Source of the DNA: CAZEPJ01 sp964514105
GTDB taxonomy: Bacteria > Desulfobacterota > Desulfocorpusculales > Desulfocorpusculum
DNA: 48,800 nt
Assembly (NCBI GenBank): GCA_964514105.1
Contig: CAZEPJ010000033.1
Location: 1-48,800, forward strand
Reading direction: 5' to 3'
Shown in pieces: positions 1-8,539 of this stretch. Both the position numbers and the translations under genes were made by a program. The stretch's first letter is position 1. Every line of letters starts with the position of its first letter. A model generated the notes under the pieces. The model had not been told where the DNA came from. It searched no databases and saw nothing but the letters and a program-made list of their open reading frames with translations.

Positions 1-77
1 TCCGGGAGCTGTACGACATGGAGCAGTACCGGCCCAAGGTCCGCCACGTCATGGGCAAGCCCATGTTCCTGTATTGA
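1..77 (+). CDS. C-terminal end of an unidentified protein (partial)
   Basis: The window opens inside a gene read in the frame whose codons begin at position 3; it ends at a TGA at 75-77. Only 24 residues are visible, rich in charged and aromatic residues and ending Phe-Leu-Tyr. The family cannot be identified from this tail. The following 80 nt hold no gene, so this was probably the last gene of its transcript on the plus strand. Confidence 0.6.
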   Translation, partial: RELYDMEQYRPKVRHVMGKPMFLY

Positions 78-156
78 GCCGCAGCCCCTCGCCGCCGGCC
101 CGGGCGCGCAGTGGCGCGGGCCATCGGGTCCGGTGGCCCTTCCCATTCCGGAGCGG

Positions 157-177
157 AAAAGGCGGGGATCGCCCGCC
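157..177 (-). terminator. Rho-independent terminator of the mucR-like gene
   Basis: On the minus strand a 6-bp GC-only stem (161-166 pairing with 172-177, 5-nt loop) is followed directly by TTTT (complement of 157-160). It lies about 30 nt beyond the stop codon of the mucR-like gene, the expected place for an intrinsic terminator. The T-run is short, so efficiency is uncertain. Confidence 0.6.
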
Positions 178-205
178 TCCTGCGCTCCGGGGTCTTGGGG
201 TCCCA

Positions 206-625
206 TCACTTCTTGTTCTTGGTCCTCGCCTTTGAGAGCCTCTCTCCCAATCCCCGTTCCTTGGCGATCTTGCGCCGCTTGGCCGAGAGGCTTCGGGCGC
301 TCAGGCTCTGCCGGGGGGAGATCCCGTGCTTTTTCTTGTACTCCCGGGGCGTCAAACCATGGGTGCCCAGATGCTTTCCGGACAGTTGTCGGAACTCCTT
401 GCTGCACTCCAGGCAGATCACCTTGTTGCGCCTGATGGAATCCGCCCCCGACAGGCCGGGCGTCTCGTCCACCTTGTTGGCCTTCTCCTCCTGTCCCTGG
501 ATCCACTTGAGGGCCTTATAGACCTTCTTGATGGCCTCCGTCAGATCGTCCGCGGTCATTGCGGCATGAGACGCCTGTGCCTTCACGATCTCCCCCGTCA
601 TCTCCAACAACTGCGTTTCCTCCAT
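206..625 (-). CDS. MucR/Ros-family zinc-finger transcriptional regulator
   Basis: Predicted 139-residue DNA-binding regulator. The C-terminal half carries the Ros/MucR signature: CLECSKEF with a downstream H-x3-H pair (KHLGTH), which together form the single prokaryotic Cys2His2 zinc finger, then TPREYKKKHGI, typical of this family, and a basic tail. The N-terminal half is acidic and helical, as in MucR proteins that form higher-order oligomers. The chosen ATG has GGAGGAG just upstream; a longer version from 673 has no ribosome binding site. Single gene with its own promoter and terminator. MucR proteins act as global repressors or H-NS-like organisers at AT-rich targets; the targets here are unknown. 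Confidence 0.9.
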   Translation of the reverse strand: MEETQLLEMTGEIVKAQASHAAMTADDLTEAIKKVYKALKWIQGQEEKANKVDETPGLSGADSIRRNKVICLECSKEFRQLSGKHLGTHGLTPREYKKKHGISPRQSLSARSLSAKRRKIAKERGLGERLSKARTKNKK

Positions 626-691
626 CTGCTCCTCCTCTCCTGTCTCCTTGGGTCTTGGGGTTTCTCCTGTCATTGTATCTGGACATACCGT

Positions 692-720
692 ATCTTATGT
701 GCACATGACCGGATTTTCAA
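692..720 (-). promoter_or_regulatory. Candidate sigma70 promoter of mucR-like gene with embedded palindrome
   Basis: Reading the minus strand: TTGAAA (715-720), 17-nt spacer, TAAGAT (692-697). The predicted transcript begins near 685, about 60 nt before the ATG. The spacer contains a perfect 10-bp palindrome ATGTGCACAT (697-706), and GTATCT is repeated at 675-680 and 690-695 on the plus strand. This AT-rich island is a reasonable autoregulatory site. Confidence 0.5.
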
Positions 721-882
721 GGAGAACTTCAAGGGATGCGTCCGGGTCAAGTCGCAGCAGCGCCGCCGGGAATCGGGTCTCGGGAGCCGAGCGATGCGCG
801 TGGCCCTCGTCGCGTGTTCGCGCGTTGCGGGATCGCGGCGGCCCCTTGAGGCCGCAGCGCCCCTTGCTTGGGTCGTTCCGTC

Positions 883-911
883 TTGAGATATGGGGCAAAT
901 GCGTGTATGAG
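883..911 (+). promoter_or_regulatory. Candidate sigma70 promoter for alr-ddl
   Basis: TTGAGA (883-888), 17-nt spacer, TATGAG (906-911). Predicted start of transcription is near 918, about 90 nt before the preferred alr start. Five and four of six positions match consensus. The only other gene nearby on this side is the divergently read mucR-like gene. Confidence 0.45.
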
Positions 912-1007
912 TCTTAGATGATCTCCGGGGCGCTCGCCACGGACACGGACACTGGGGTTGCGGCCAAAGGCCGCCGTATGATAGATGCCTCGGATTCGGA
1001 GGCGCGC

Positions 1008-2180
1008 ATGGATTTCCTTTCACCCCCCTTGGAGGAAACCGCCCGACCCACGTGGGCCGAGGTGGACCTGAACGCCATCGCCCACAACATCCGTCAGATC
1101 CGGAGCCGGGTGGGCGCCGGGCGGGGCGTCATGGCCATGGTCAAGGCCGACGGGTACGGCCACGGGGCCATCCCCGTGGCCCGGACGGCCCTGGCCCACG
1201 GCGCGGACTGGCTGGGCGTGGCCCTTCCGGAGGAGGGGCGCCGCCTGCGGGATGCCGGGATGCGGGCCCCGATCTTGGTCATGGGCCCCACCATCCCATC
1301 CCAAACCCCCCTTGTGGTCGAGGCCGGGCTGGGCCTGGCCCTGTTCAGCTGGGAGATGGCCCGGGCCTTGAACGCCGAGGCTGGGCGGCGGGGCCGGCGC
1401 GTCCCGGTCCATGTGAAGATCGACACGGGCATGGGCCGAATCGGGGTTCAGGCGGGCGACGCCCTGGGCTTCATCGAGGCCGTCGGTCGCCTTCCCCATT
1501 TGGAACTTGAGGGCATGTACACCCATTTCGCTACGGCGGACGACGCGGACAAGTCTTTCGCCCAGGGGCAGTTGTCCGCATTTCAGGAGATCTGCACGGA
1601 GGTCCGGGCGCGTGGGATCCGCATCCCGTTCAGGCATGTGTCAAACAGCGCGGCGATCCTCGATCTCCCCGAGGCCTTCCAGGATCTGGTGCGCCCGGGG
1701 ATCATGCTGTACGGGTGCTATCCCTCCGACGCCGTACAACGGGACCTGCCCCTGACCCCGGCCATGACCCTCAAGACCCGGGTTGCCTTCCTCAAAGACC
1801 TGGCCCCCGGCCAGTCCGTCTCGTACGGAAGGACCTTCGTGGCCCGACGCCCCGTGCGGGTGGCGACCCTGCCGCTGGGATACGCCGACGGATTGCCCCG
1901 CGCACTCTCCAACCGGGGGGAGGTCCTTGTCCGCGGCGCCCGGGCGCCCGTGGTGGGAGTGGTCTGCATGGACATGACCATGGTGGACGTGACCGAGGTA
2001 GAGGGAGTCACGGTGGGCGACGAAGTCGTGCTCTTGGGGCGTCAGGGCGGCGAGGTGATCCACTTGGAGGACGTGGCCCGGCGGGCCGGCACCATCTCGT
2101 ACGAGATCCTCTGCGGGGTCAGCGGGAGGGTGCCCCGCGTCTACGCCCAGGCGTCCACCCCGGGCGGAGGTGCGTCATGA
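1008..2180 (+). CDS. alr: Alanine racemase
   Basis: PLP-dependent enzyme converting L-Ala to D-Ala for peptidoglycan, cytoplasmic, fold-type III. 390 residues from the chosen ATG, normal for the family. The PLP-binding lysine is K46 in the motif AMVKADGYGHG; the second catalytic base is the Tyr near residue 273 in SVSYGRTF; CMDMTMVDV follows. The start has GGAGG 5 nt upstream (998-1002); in-frame ATGs at 918 and 978 would add residues unlike the family. The stop overlaps the start of ddl (ATGA), so the two are translationally coupled and supply consecutive steps of D-Ala-D-Ala synthesis. Confidence 0.96.
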   Translation: MDFLSPPLEETARPTWAEVDLNAIAHNIRQIRSRVGAGRGVMAMVKADGYGHGAIPVARTALAHGADWLGVALPEEGRRLRDAGMRAPILVMGPTIPSQTPLVVEAGLGLALFSWEMARALNAEAGRRGRRVPVHVKIDTGMGRIGVQAGDALGFIEAVGRLPHLELEGMYTHFATADDADKSFAQGQLSAFQEICTEVRARGIRIPFRHVSNSAAILDLPEAFQDLVRPGIMLYGCYPSDAVQRDLPLTPAMTLKTRVAFLKDLAPGQSVSYGRTFVARRPVRVATLPLGYADGLPRALSNRGEVLVRGARAPVVGVVCMDMTMVDVTEVEGVTVGDEVVLLGRQGGEVIHLEDVARRAGTISYEILCGVSGRVPRVYAQASTPGGGAS

Positions 2181-3109
2181 CCCGTGGGGAGTTGATGGGG
2201 ATGCGCGTGGCGGTCCTCATGGGGGGGCAATCCGCCGAACGGGAGGTCTCCCTGGCCACGGGCCGGGCGGTGGCCGACGCCTTGCGGCAGAGGGGGTATC
2301 GCCCTCTGGAACTGGATGTGGCGGCCGACGTGGCCGGTCGGCTTGCGCAGCAGGGCGTCCAGGTGGCCTTCGTGGCTCTCCACGGCCGATTCGGCGAAGA
2401 CGGGATCATCCAGGGCCTCCTGGAGTCCATGAGGATCCCGTACACCGGATCGGGGGTCCTGGCCAGCGCCCTGGGCATGGACAAGGTGCGCTCGCGCTGG
2501 ATCTTCGAGAGGCACGGCCTCCCGGTCCCCCCGTACCGTCTGATCACCGAACCGGAGGCCAGGGGCTACTGGCCGGGAGACGACGGTCTCCAACTTCCCA
2601 TCGTGGTCAAGCCCCCTCGGGAGGGCTCCAGCGTGGGCGTGCACATCGTCCGGACTGCCGGAGAGCTTCCCGGCGCCCTGGCTGACGTCCTGCGCTTCGG
2701 ACCCGCCGCCCTGGTGGAGCGCTATATTCCCGGCCGCGAGATCCAGGTGGGGATCCTGGACCATCAACCCCTTGGGGCCATCGAGATCCGCCCGCGGCTG
2801 GGTTTCTACGACTACCGCGCCAAGTACACCGAGGGACTGGCCGACCACCTGTTCCCTGCGCCCCTGGCCCCCGAGGTCTACGCCCGGGGGCTGGAGCTGG
2901 CCCTGGCCGCCCACCAGGTCCTGGGCTGCGAGGGAGGGACCCGGGTGGATCTTCGGCTGGAGGAGGATCGAGACTTCTTCATTCTGGAGGTAAACACCCT
3001 GCCCGGCATGACGCCCCTGAGCCTCCTGCCGGAGATCGCACAGGGGGTGGGCATCCCTTTCCCGGAGCTGTGCGAGCGGCTCCTCCTGGGGGCCAGGCTC
3101 AAGGCATGA
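2177..3109 (+). CDS. ddl: D-alanine--D-alanine ligase
   Basis: ATP-grasp ligase joining two D-Ala molecules for the peptidoglycan stem peptide. 310 residues, typical of DdlB. Visible motifs: VLMGGQSAEREVSL near the N-terminus, VKPPREGSSVGVH (ATP-grasp), LVERYIPGREIQVGIL, and the C-terminal ILEVNTLPGMTP that binds Mg2+ and substrate. The ATG overlaps the alr stop and has GGAGG (2166-2170). In-frame ATGs at 2195 and 2201 are alternatives that would trim 6-8 residues. Its 3' end faces the MlaC-like gene, 25 nt away on the other strand. Confidence 0.96.
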   Translation: MTRGELMGMRVAVLMGGQSAEREVSLATGRAVADALRQRGYRPLELDVAADVAGRLAQQGVQVAFVALHGRFGEDGIIQGLLESMRIPYTGSGVLASALGMDKVRSRWIFERHGLPVPPYRLITEPEARGYWPGDDGLQLPIVVKPPREGSSVGVHIVRTAGELPGALADVLRFGPAALVERYIPGREIQVGILDHQPLGAIEIRPRLGFYDYRAKYTEGLADHLFPAPLAPEVYARGLELALAAHQVLGCEGGTRVDLRLEEDRDFFILEVNTLPGMTPLSLLPEIAQGVGIPFPELCERLLLGARLKA

Positions 3110-3134
3110 TCATCCGGCTCCCCGGCGTCGGAGA

Positions 3135-3788
3135 TCACATGCCGCTATCCCGCAGCTTCCTGTGTTCCTCGGCCTCGGCCACCTCCCGCTTGCTGCGCAA
3201 CAGCCGGATGGCCTCACCGTACGACTTGGATAGGATGAGGCGATCCAGCTGGGTCCTGTAATTGCCGACCAGGCTCACGCCTTGGATGGACACGTCGTAG
3301 ACCCGCCACCCGTCGGGGGTCTGCAGGAGGCGATAGTCCACGGCGATCTCCTTGGTCCTGAGGCTGGAGATCTCCGTTGACACCTCGGCCTCGCCCCCCC
3401 GGATGGCCTCGCCCCGGAACTTGACGACCTCGTTCTCGTATCGCTCCACCACATCGATGTAGGTCCGCCAGATGAGGTCGGTGAACAGGGGCACGAATTC
3501 CGCCTGCTCTTCCGGGGAGCGGGGGCCCCAGTGCCGCCCCAGGGCCCGTCGCCCCATCTCCTGGAAGTCGAACAGGTCCATGACCACCTGGAACATGGCC
3601 GACCTGCGCTCCAGGGTCTTGGCGGGCCCCTTGAGCCCCGGTTCCTGCAAGATGACGAGCATCCGGTCGATGGAACGCCGGAGCTGCTCCCGCGGCCCCG
3701 CGGCCTCCCCGGCCGCTGGAACTCCCGCCGCCGCCTCCAGGGCCAGCAAACCCACGAGTGCGGCCCCTGCAATGCCCCTGCGCAACAT
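3135..3788 (-). CDS. MlaC/Ttg2D-family periplasmic phospholipid-binding protein
   Basis: 217 residues with a signal peptide (MLRRGIAGAALVGLLALEAAAG) and the MlaC-type fold signature: FDFQEMGRRALGRHW, then a region ending TDLIWRTYIDVVERY, and TPDGWRVYDVSIQGVSLVGNYR. MlaC proteins shuttle phospholipids between the MlaFEDB inner-membrane complex and the outer membrane, so a Gram-negative envelope is implied. No other mla gene is adjacent; the gene lies 49 nt downstream of uvrB on the same strand and is probably cotranscribed with it. Partner transporter subunits must be elsewhere. Confidence 0.85.
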   Translation of the reverse strand: MLRRGIAGAALVGLLALEAAAGVPAAGEAAGPREQLRRSIDRMLVILQEPGLKGPAKTLERRSAMFQVVMDLFDFQEMGRRALGRHWGPRSPEEQAEFVPLFTDLIWRTYIDVVERYENEVVKFRGEAIRGGEAEVSTEISSLRTKEIAVDYRLLQTPDGWRVYDVSIQGVSLVGNYRTQLDRLILSKSYGEAIRLLRSKREVAEAEEHRKLRDSGM

Positions 3789-3837
3789 GCCTCTGATCCC
3801 CCCTTCTTCCCTGCCCCGGCCGGCCGGAGTCCGTCGC

Positions 3838-5832
3838 TCAACTCAGCTCCAGCCCCGCCCGTTCCAGGGCCAGGATCTCGTCGCGGAGCGCCGCGGCCCG
3901 CTCGAACTCCAGCCGGTCCGCCGCCTGCTTCATCTCCCGCCGCATCTTCTTGACCTGCCGCCGGATCAGGCGGGGATCCCCGTACGATGGCCGGGGTTCC
4001 GCCACCTCCGGCAGGGTCACGTAGTCCGCCTCGCATATGGTCCCCAGCCCCTGGGGGACGGCCTTCTCGATCCCCTTGGGCGTGATCCCGTGGCGACGGT
4101 TGTACTCCGCCTGCAGGGTCCGCCGCCGCCGCGTCTCCTGCATGGCCCGGGCCATGGAGGGGGTGATGCGGTCGGCGTACAGGATGACCCTCCCCCGGAT
4201 GTTGCGGGCCGCCCGCCCGCACGTCTGGATCAAAGAGCGCTCCGAGCGCAGGAAACCCTCCTTGTCCGCATCCAGAACGGCCACCAGCGCCACTTCGGGC
4301 AGATCGAGCCCCTCCCGCAGGAGGTTCACCCCGATCAGGACGTGGAAGTCTCCCAGCCGCAGCGCCCGCACGATCTCCACCCGCTCCAGGGTGGTGATGT
4401 CCGAGTGAAGGTACCTGGCCCGGACCCCCAGCTCGGTATAGTGCTCGGTCAGATCCTCCGCCATGCGCTTGGTCAAGGTCGTCACCAGGACGCGCTCGCC
4501 TCCATGGACGGCCCGGCGGATCTCGTGGAGCAGGTCATCCACCTGATCTCCCGCAGGCCGCACCTCCATGGCCGGATCCATGAGGCCCGTGGGCCGGATG
4601 ATCTGCTCCACCACCTTGTCGCCGGCCCTCTCCATCTCGTAGTCGGACGGGGTGGCGGAGACGTAGACGGTCTGGGGAGCGCAGCGCTCGAACTCCTCGA
4701 AGGTCAGGGGGCGGTTGTCCAGGGCCGAAGGGAGTCGGAACCCGTACGCAACCAAGGTCTCCTTGCGGGATCGATCCCCCCGGAACATGGCCTGGAGCTG
4801 GGGGATGGAGACATGGCTCTCGTCGATGAAGACCAGGGCGTCTTTGGGCAGGTAATCCATGAGGGTCGGGGGGGGATCCCCCGGCCGCCGGCCCGTCAGG
4901 TGCCGGGAATAGTTCTCGATTCCGGGGCAGTATCCCACCTCATCGAGCATGTCCAGATCGTACCGCGTTCGCGTCTCCAGACGCTGGGCCTCCAGCCCCT
5001 TTCCTTCCGCCCGAAGGGTCCTTAGCCGATCCTCCAGTTCCTCCCCAATGGATTGGACGGCCCGGCGAAGGCGATCCGGAGGGGTGACGTAGTGACTCCC
5101 CGGGTAGATGGGAACCTTGCGCAATCGCTGGACAACGCGTCCCCTGAGGGGATCCACCTCGCTGATGCGCTCAATGGCGTCGCCCAGCAACTCGATGCGG
5201 ATGGCCAGGCGCTCCTCATGGGCCGGGAACACCTCCACCACATCCCCCCGCACCCGAAACGTCCCCCGGTGAAAGTCCACGTCGTTGCGCTGGTATTGGA
5301 TCTCCACCAGCTTGCGCAGCAGGGCGTTGCGATCCAACCGATCCCCTTCCTGCAGGTAGACCAGACACCCCTGGTAGGCCTCGGGGGAGCCCAGGCCGTA
5401 GATGCACGACACACTGGCCACAATGATCACGTCCTGGCGCTCGAACAGTGCGCGGGTGGCCGAGTGGCGCATCTTGTCGATCTCCTCGTTGATGGAGGCG
5501 TCCTTCTCGATGTACGTGTCCGTGGAGGGGATGTATGCCTCGGGCTGATAGTAGTCGTAGTAGCTCACGAAATACTCCACGGCATTGCGCGGAAACAGGG
5601 ATTTGAATTCCCCGTACAACTGGGCGGCCAGGGTCTTGTTGTGGGAGATGACCAGGGTGGGGCGCTGCACCCGGGCGATGACCTGGGCCATGGTGAAGGT
5701 CTTGCCAGAACCGGTCACCCCCACCAGCACCTGATGGCGAAGCCCCTCCAGGACGCCCCTGGCGAGCTTGTCGATGGCCTGGGGCTGGTCCCCGGCCGGT
5801 TCGAATTCGCTGATCAGCTGAAAGCGACTCAT
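3838..5832 (-). CDS. uvrB: UvrABC system protein B
   Basis: Damage-verification helicase subunit of nucleotide excision repair. 664 residues from the chosen ATG, the family's usual length. Walker A GVTGSGKT at about 38-45; beta-hairpin region with YYDYYQPEAYIPSTDTY near 90; the DESH box; helicase motif VSATPSDYE; GLDLPEVALV; and a C-terminal UVR domain (FERAAALRDEI) that binds UvrC or UvrA. An in-frame ATG at 5937 would add 35 low-complexity Arg/Ala residues not found in UvrB, so it was rejected. The start lacks a strong ribosome binding site. Likely first gene of a two-gene transcript with the MlaC-like gene. Confidence 0.97.
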   Translation of the reverse strand: MSRFQLISEFEPAGDQPQAIDKLARGVLEGLRHQVLVGVTGSGKTFTMAQVIARVQRPTLVISHNKTLAAQLYGEFKSLFPRNAVEYFVSYYDYYQPEAYIPSTDTYIEKDASINEEIDKMRHSATRALFERQDVIIVASVSCIYGLGSPEAYQGCLVYLQEGDRLDRNALLRKLVEIQYQRNDVDFHRGTFRVRGDVVEVFPAHEERLAIRIELLGDAIERISEVDPLRGRVVQRLRKVPIYPGSHYVTPPDRLRRAVQSIGEELEDRLRTLRAEGKGLEAQRLETRTRYDLDMLDEVGYCPGIENYSRHLTGRRPGDPPPTLMDYLPKDALVFIDESHVSIPQLQAMFRGDRSRKETLVAYGFRLPSALDNRPLTFEEFERCAPQTVYVSATPSDYEMERAGDKVVEQIIRPTGLMDPAMEVRPAGDQVDDLLHEIRRAVHGGERVLVTTLTKRMAEDLTEHYTELGVRARYLHSDITTLERVEIVRALRLGDFHVLIGVNLLREGLDLPEVALVAVLDADKEGFLRSERSLIQTCGRAARNIRGRVILYADRITPSMARAMQETRRRRTLQAEYNRRHGITPKGIEKAVPQGLGTICEADYVTLPEVAEPRPSYGDPRLIRRQVKKMRREMKQAADRLEFERAAALRDEILALERAGLELS

Positions 5833-5948
5833 GGGGTTGAACAGAACTCCCGATCGCGCCGAGGATCGCCCTCGTGCCGGTTCGCGCGGCCGGCGTCCCA
5901 CACCGGCCGCCTCGGCCTCCGCAAGACCGCCGCTCACCCGGGCGTCCG

Positions 5949-5955
5949 TATCATA
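5949..5955 (-). promoter_or_regulatory. Possible -10 element for uvrB
   Basis: TATGAT on the minus strand (complement of 5950-5955), about 110 nt before the uvrB ATG. It stands out in GC-rich DNA, but no convincing -35 element lies 16-18 nt upstream and no LexA-type box was recognised. Confidence 0.25.
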
Positions 5956-6002
5956 TTACCCCACTTCGGCTGGCGTGGCACAGGGGCAGCAGCCGGCTCC
6001 GC

Positions 6003-6031
6003 TTGACGCCGCCCGGTCATTTGTCTAGGAT
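6003..6031 (+). promoter_or_regulatory. Candidate sigma70 promoter for the acyltransferase-carbamoyltransferase operon
   Basis: TTGACG (6003-6008), 17-nt spacer, TAGGAT (6026-6031); predicted start near 6038 and leader of about 55 nt to the ATG at 6094. It is the only good plus-strand match in the 260-nt gap between uvrB and the acyltransferase. Confidence 0.5.
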
Positions 6032-6093
6032 CCCATGAGGCCTGCCGCGGGCAGCTGGGCCACGGCGGCCACACCGCTCGGAAGCGCCATCTC

Positions 6094-6717
6094 ATGGAAG
6101 TCGAAGCCCGATCCCCTGACGGGAACCCATCCCCTCCGGGGCCCCCCGACCGTTGGGGGAGGCTGATCCGCAATGCGCCTCGCATCCCCTTTTTCCTCGT
6201 GGGCCTGCTGTACCTCAGGCTCCACGGGGTGCGGTGCGGGCGCATGGTGCGCAGCTATCGGGTGTACGTCCGAAACAGGGGGGAGATCCGGATCGGCTCC
6301 CATGTCTCGCTCAACTCGTTCCCCAATGGTCGCATGCACCGCACCGGGCTCCTGACCTTCTTCCCGGAGGCCCGCATCCGCATCGGTGACCACTGCGCCC
6401 TCAATGGGACCGTGGTCCTGTGCAACGAACGGGTGACCATCGAGGCGAACTGCATGTTCGGTCCCGGCACGGTCGTGTGCGACAATGACTCCCACCGCGT
6501 GGCCCTGGATGTGAGGGAGCGACGCAAGCGGGCCGACAGCGCCCCCATCCACATCGGTCCCAACGTCTGGGTGGGGATGAACGCACTGCTGCTCAAGGGG
6601 GTCACCGTGGGCCCCAACGCCATCATCGCCGCGGGATCGGTGGTCACATCGGACGTCCCGCAGAACGCCCTGGCGGGTGGTCATCCCGCCAGGGTCATCC
6701 GGATCATGGAGGATTGA
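6094..6717 (+). CDS. Left-handed beta-helix (hexapeptide-repeat) acyltransferase
   Basis: 207 residues. After a 50-residue N-terminal region come irregular hexapeptide repeats (IRIGSHVSLN, IRIGDHCALNG, VTIEANCMFGPG), a typical DNDSH segment preceding the catalytic region, then VWVGMNALLLKGVTVGPNAIIAAGSVVTSDVP and AGGHPARVI, the standard C-terminus of sugar O-acetyltransferases such as maltose or NodL/WbbJ-type enzymes. The acceptor is unknown. It lies 7 nt upstream of the carbamoyltransferase, so both may decorate the same glycan or small molecule. Cytoplasmic; no signal peptide. Confidence 0.85.
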   Translation: MEVEARSPDGNPSPPGPPDRWGRLIRNAPRIPFFLVGLLYLRLHGVRCGRMVRSYRVYVRNRGEIRIGSHVSLNSFPNGRMHRTGLLTFFPEARIRIGDHCALNGTVVLCNERVTIEANCMFGPGTVVCDNDSHRVALDVRERRKRADSAPIHIGPNVWVGMNALLLKGVTVGPNAIIAAGSVVTSDVPQNALAGGHPARVIRIMED

Positions 6718-6724
6718 AGCCCCG

Positions 6725-8539
6725 GTGAACATCCTCGGCATCTCCTGCTTCTACCATGACAGCGCCGCCTGCCTGGTCCAGGACGGCCGGATCGTGGCCG
6801 CCGCTCAGGAGGAGCGGTTCACCCGCAGGAAGCACGATCCGGATTTCCCGGGAAACGCCGTTCGCTACTGTCTGAAGGAGGCCGGCCTGTGCGTGGACGC
6901 CCTCGACTGGGTCGTCTTCTACGATAAGCCCATCCTGACCTTCGAGCGCCTCCTGATGACCTATCTGACGGTGGCCCCCAAGGGGCTTCGATCGTGGCTC
7001 AAGGCCATGCCGGCCTGGCTGGGCCGCAAGCTGTACGTGCCCGCCATCGTCCGCAAGGAGTTGCGGTACGAAGGAGAGGTCCTCTTCACCGAACACCACG
7101 AGGCCCACGCCGCCTCGGCGTTCTTCCCCTCGCCCTTCGAGGAGGCGGCCATCCTAACGGTGGACGGGGTGGGCGAGTGGGCCACGGCCAGCTTCGGCCA
7201 CGGCCGGGGCAACCAGATCGCCCTGCTCAAGGAGCTCCACTTCCCCCACTCCCTGGGGCTGCTCTACTCGGCCTTCACGTCGTTCGCAGGATTCAAGGTG
7301 AACTCGGGGGAGTACAAGCTCATGGGGCTGGCCCCATACGGCACACCCCGATACCGGGACGTGATCCTCTCGGAGCTGGCGGATGTCAAGGAGGACGGCT
7401 CTTTGCGTCTCAACCTGTCGTACTTCGATTTCCTGGGCGGCCTGCAGATGACCAACGGCCGGTTCACACGGCTCTTCGGCGGGCCGCCCCGGCGGCCCGA
7501 GACCGCCATCACCCAGCGGGAGATGGACCTGGCGGCCAGCATCCAGGCGGTGACCGAGGAGATCCTGCTCCGCATGGCCCGCCACGTCTTCGACCAGACC
7601 CGGCAGAAGAGGCTTTGCCTGGCCGGCGGCGTGGCGTTAAACTGCGTGGCCAACAGCCGCATCCTCCAGGAGGGCCCCTTCGACGACATCTGGATCCAAC
7701 CGGCCGCCGGAGACGCCGGCGGCGCCCTGGGCGCCGCCCTCTCGGTCTGGCATCGCTACCTGGGCAGGGAGCGTGGGTGTCCCGCCGGAAAGGATGGCCA
7801 GGGCGGCTCGTTCCTGGGGCCTTCCTTCACCACAGAGGAGGTCCGGCGGTTCCTCAGGGACCGGGGCTACCCCTTCCATCCGTGCCCCGCGGCGGAGAGG
7901 CCCAGGATGGTGGCCGAGCAGATCGCCCGGGGCAGGATCGTGGGATATCTGGTGGGCCGGATGGAATTCGGACCCAGGGCCTTGGGGGCCCGGAGCATCC
8001 TGGGTGATCCCCGGCGGCCGGACACCCAGAGCATCATGAACCTCAAGATCAAGCGCCGGGAGTCCTTCCGACCGTTCGCGCCGTCGGTCCTGGCGGAGAA
8101 GGCCTCCCAGTACTTCGACTGGGAACGGGACAGCCCGTACATGCTCCTCGTGGCCAGGGTCCGGCAAGAGATGCGGCGCCCCCAACCCCCGGGCGATGGA
8201 CTGGCCATGTTGGAGCGCCTCAACGTTCCCAGGAGCGACATCCCTGCCGTCACCCACCTCGACTACTCGGCCCGCCTCCAGACCGTGGGGCGATCGGACA
8301 AGGCCGACTTCTGGGAACTCCTCAAGGCCTTCGAGGAGCTCACGGGATGCGCCGTCTTGGTCAACACCAGCTTCAACGTCCGGGGGGAGCCCATGGTCTG
8401 CACCCCCGAGGATGCATACCGGTGCTTCATGCGGACCGAGATGGACGTCCTGGTGATGGAGGAGTGCCTCCTGCTCAAGGACGAGCAGCCCCAGTGGAAC
8501 GAGAAAGGAGATGGGCGCCGTGGCCTCCAGGACGACTGA
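6725..8539 (+). CDS. NodU/CmcH-family O-carbamoyltransferase
   Basis: 604 residues from a GTG, just before the family's N-terminal NILGISCFYHDSAACLV. The Kae1-like N-terminal domain shows FTEHHEAHAASAFFPS (metal-binding His residues), VDGVGEW, GEYKLMGLAPYG and LAGGVALNCVANS; the C-terminal domain has GRMEFGPRALGARSILGDPR and NTSFNVRGEPMV. Known members transfer carbamoyl from carbamoyl phosphate, via carbamoyl-adenylate, to sugar or antibiotic hydroxyls. Substrate unknown here. An in-frame ATG at 6677 would overlap the upstream gene by 40 nt and adds a non-conserved leader. Followed by overlapping SxtJ-like and DUF5989 genes, a recurrent trio. Confidence 0.93.
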   Translation: MNILGISCFYHDSAACLVQDGRIVAAAQEERFTRRKHDPDFPGNAVRYCLKEAGLCVDALDWVVFYDKPILTFERLLMTYLTVAPKGLRSWLKAMPAWLGRKLYVPAIVRKELRYEGEVLFTEHHEAHAASAFFPSPFEEAAILTVDGVGEWATASFGHGRGNQIALLKELHFPHSLGLLYSAFTSFAGFKVNSGEYKLMGLAPYGTPRYRDVILSELADVKEDGSLRLNLSYFDFLGGLQMTNGRFTRLFGGPPRRPETAITQREMDLAASIQAVTEEILLRMARHVFDQTRQKRLCLAGGVALNCVANSRILQEGPFDDIWIQPAAGDAGGALGAALSVWHRYLGRERGCPAGKDGQGGSFLGPSFTTEEVRRFLRDRGYPFHPCPAAERPRMVAEQIARGRIVGYLVGRMEFGPRALGARSILGDPRRPDTQSIMNLKIKRRESFRPFAPSVLAEKASQYFDWERDSPYMLLVARVRQEMRRPQPPGDGLAMLERLNVPRSDIPAVTHLDYSARLQTVGRSDKADFWELLKAFEELTGCAVLVNTSFNVRGEPMVCTPEDAYRCFMRTEMDVLVMEECLLLKDEQPQWNEKGDGRRGLQDD

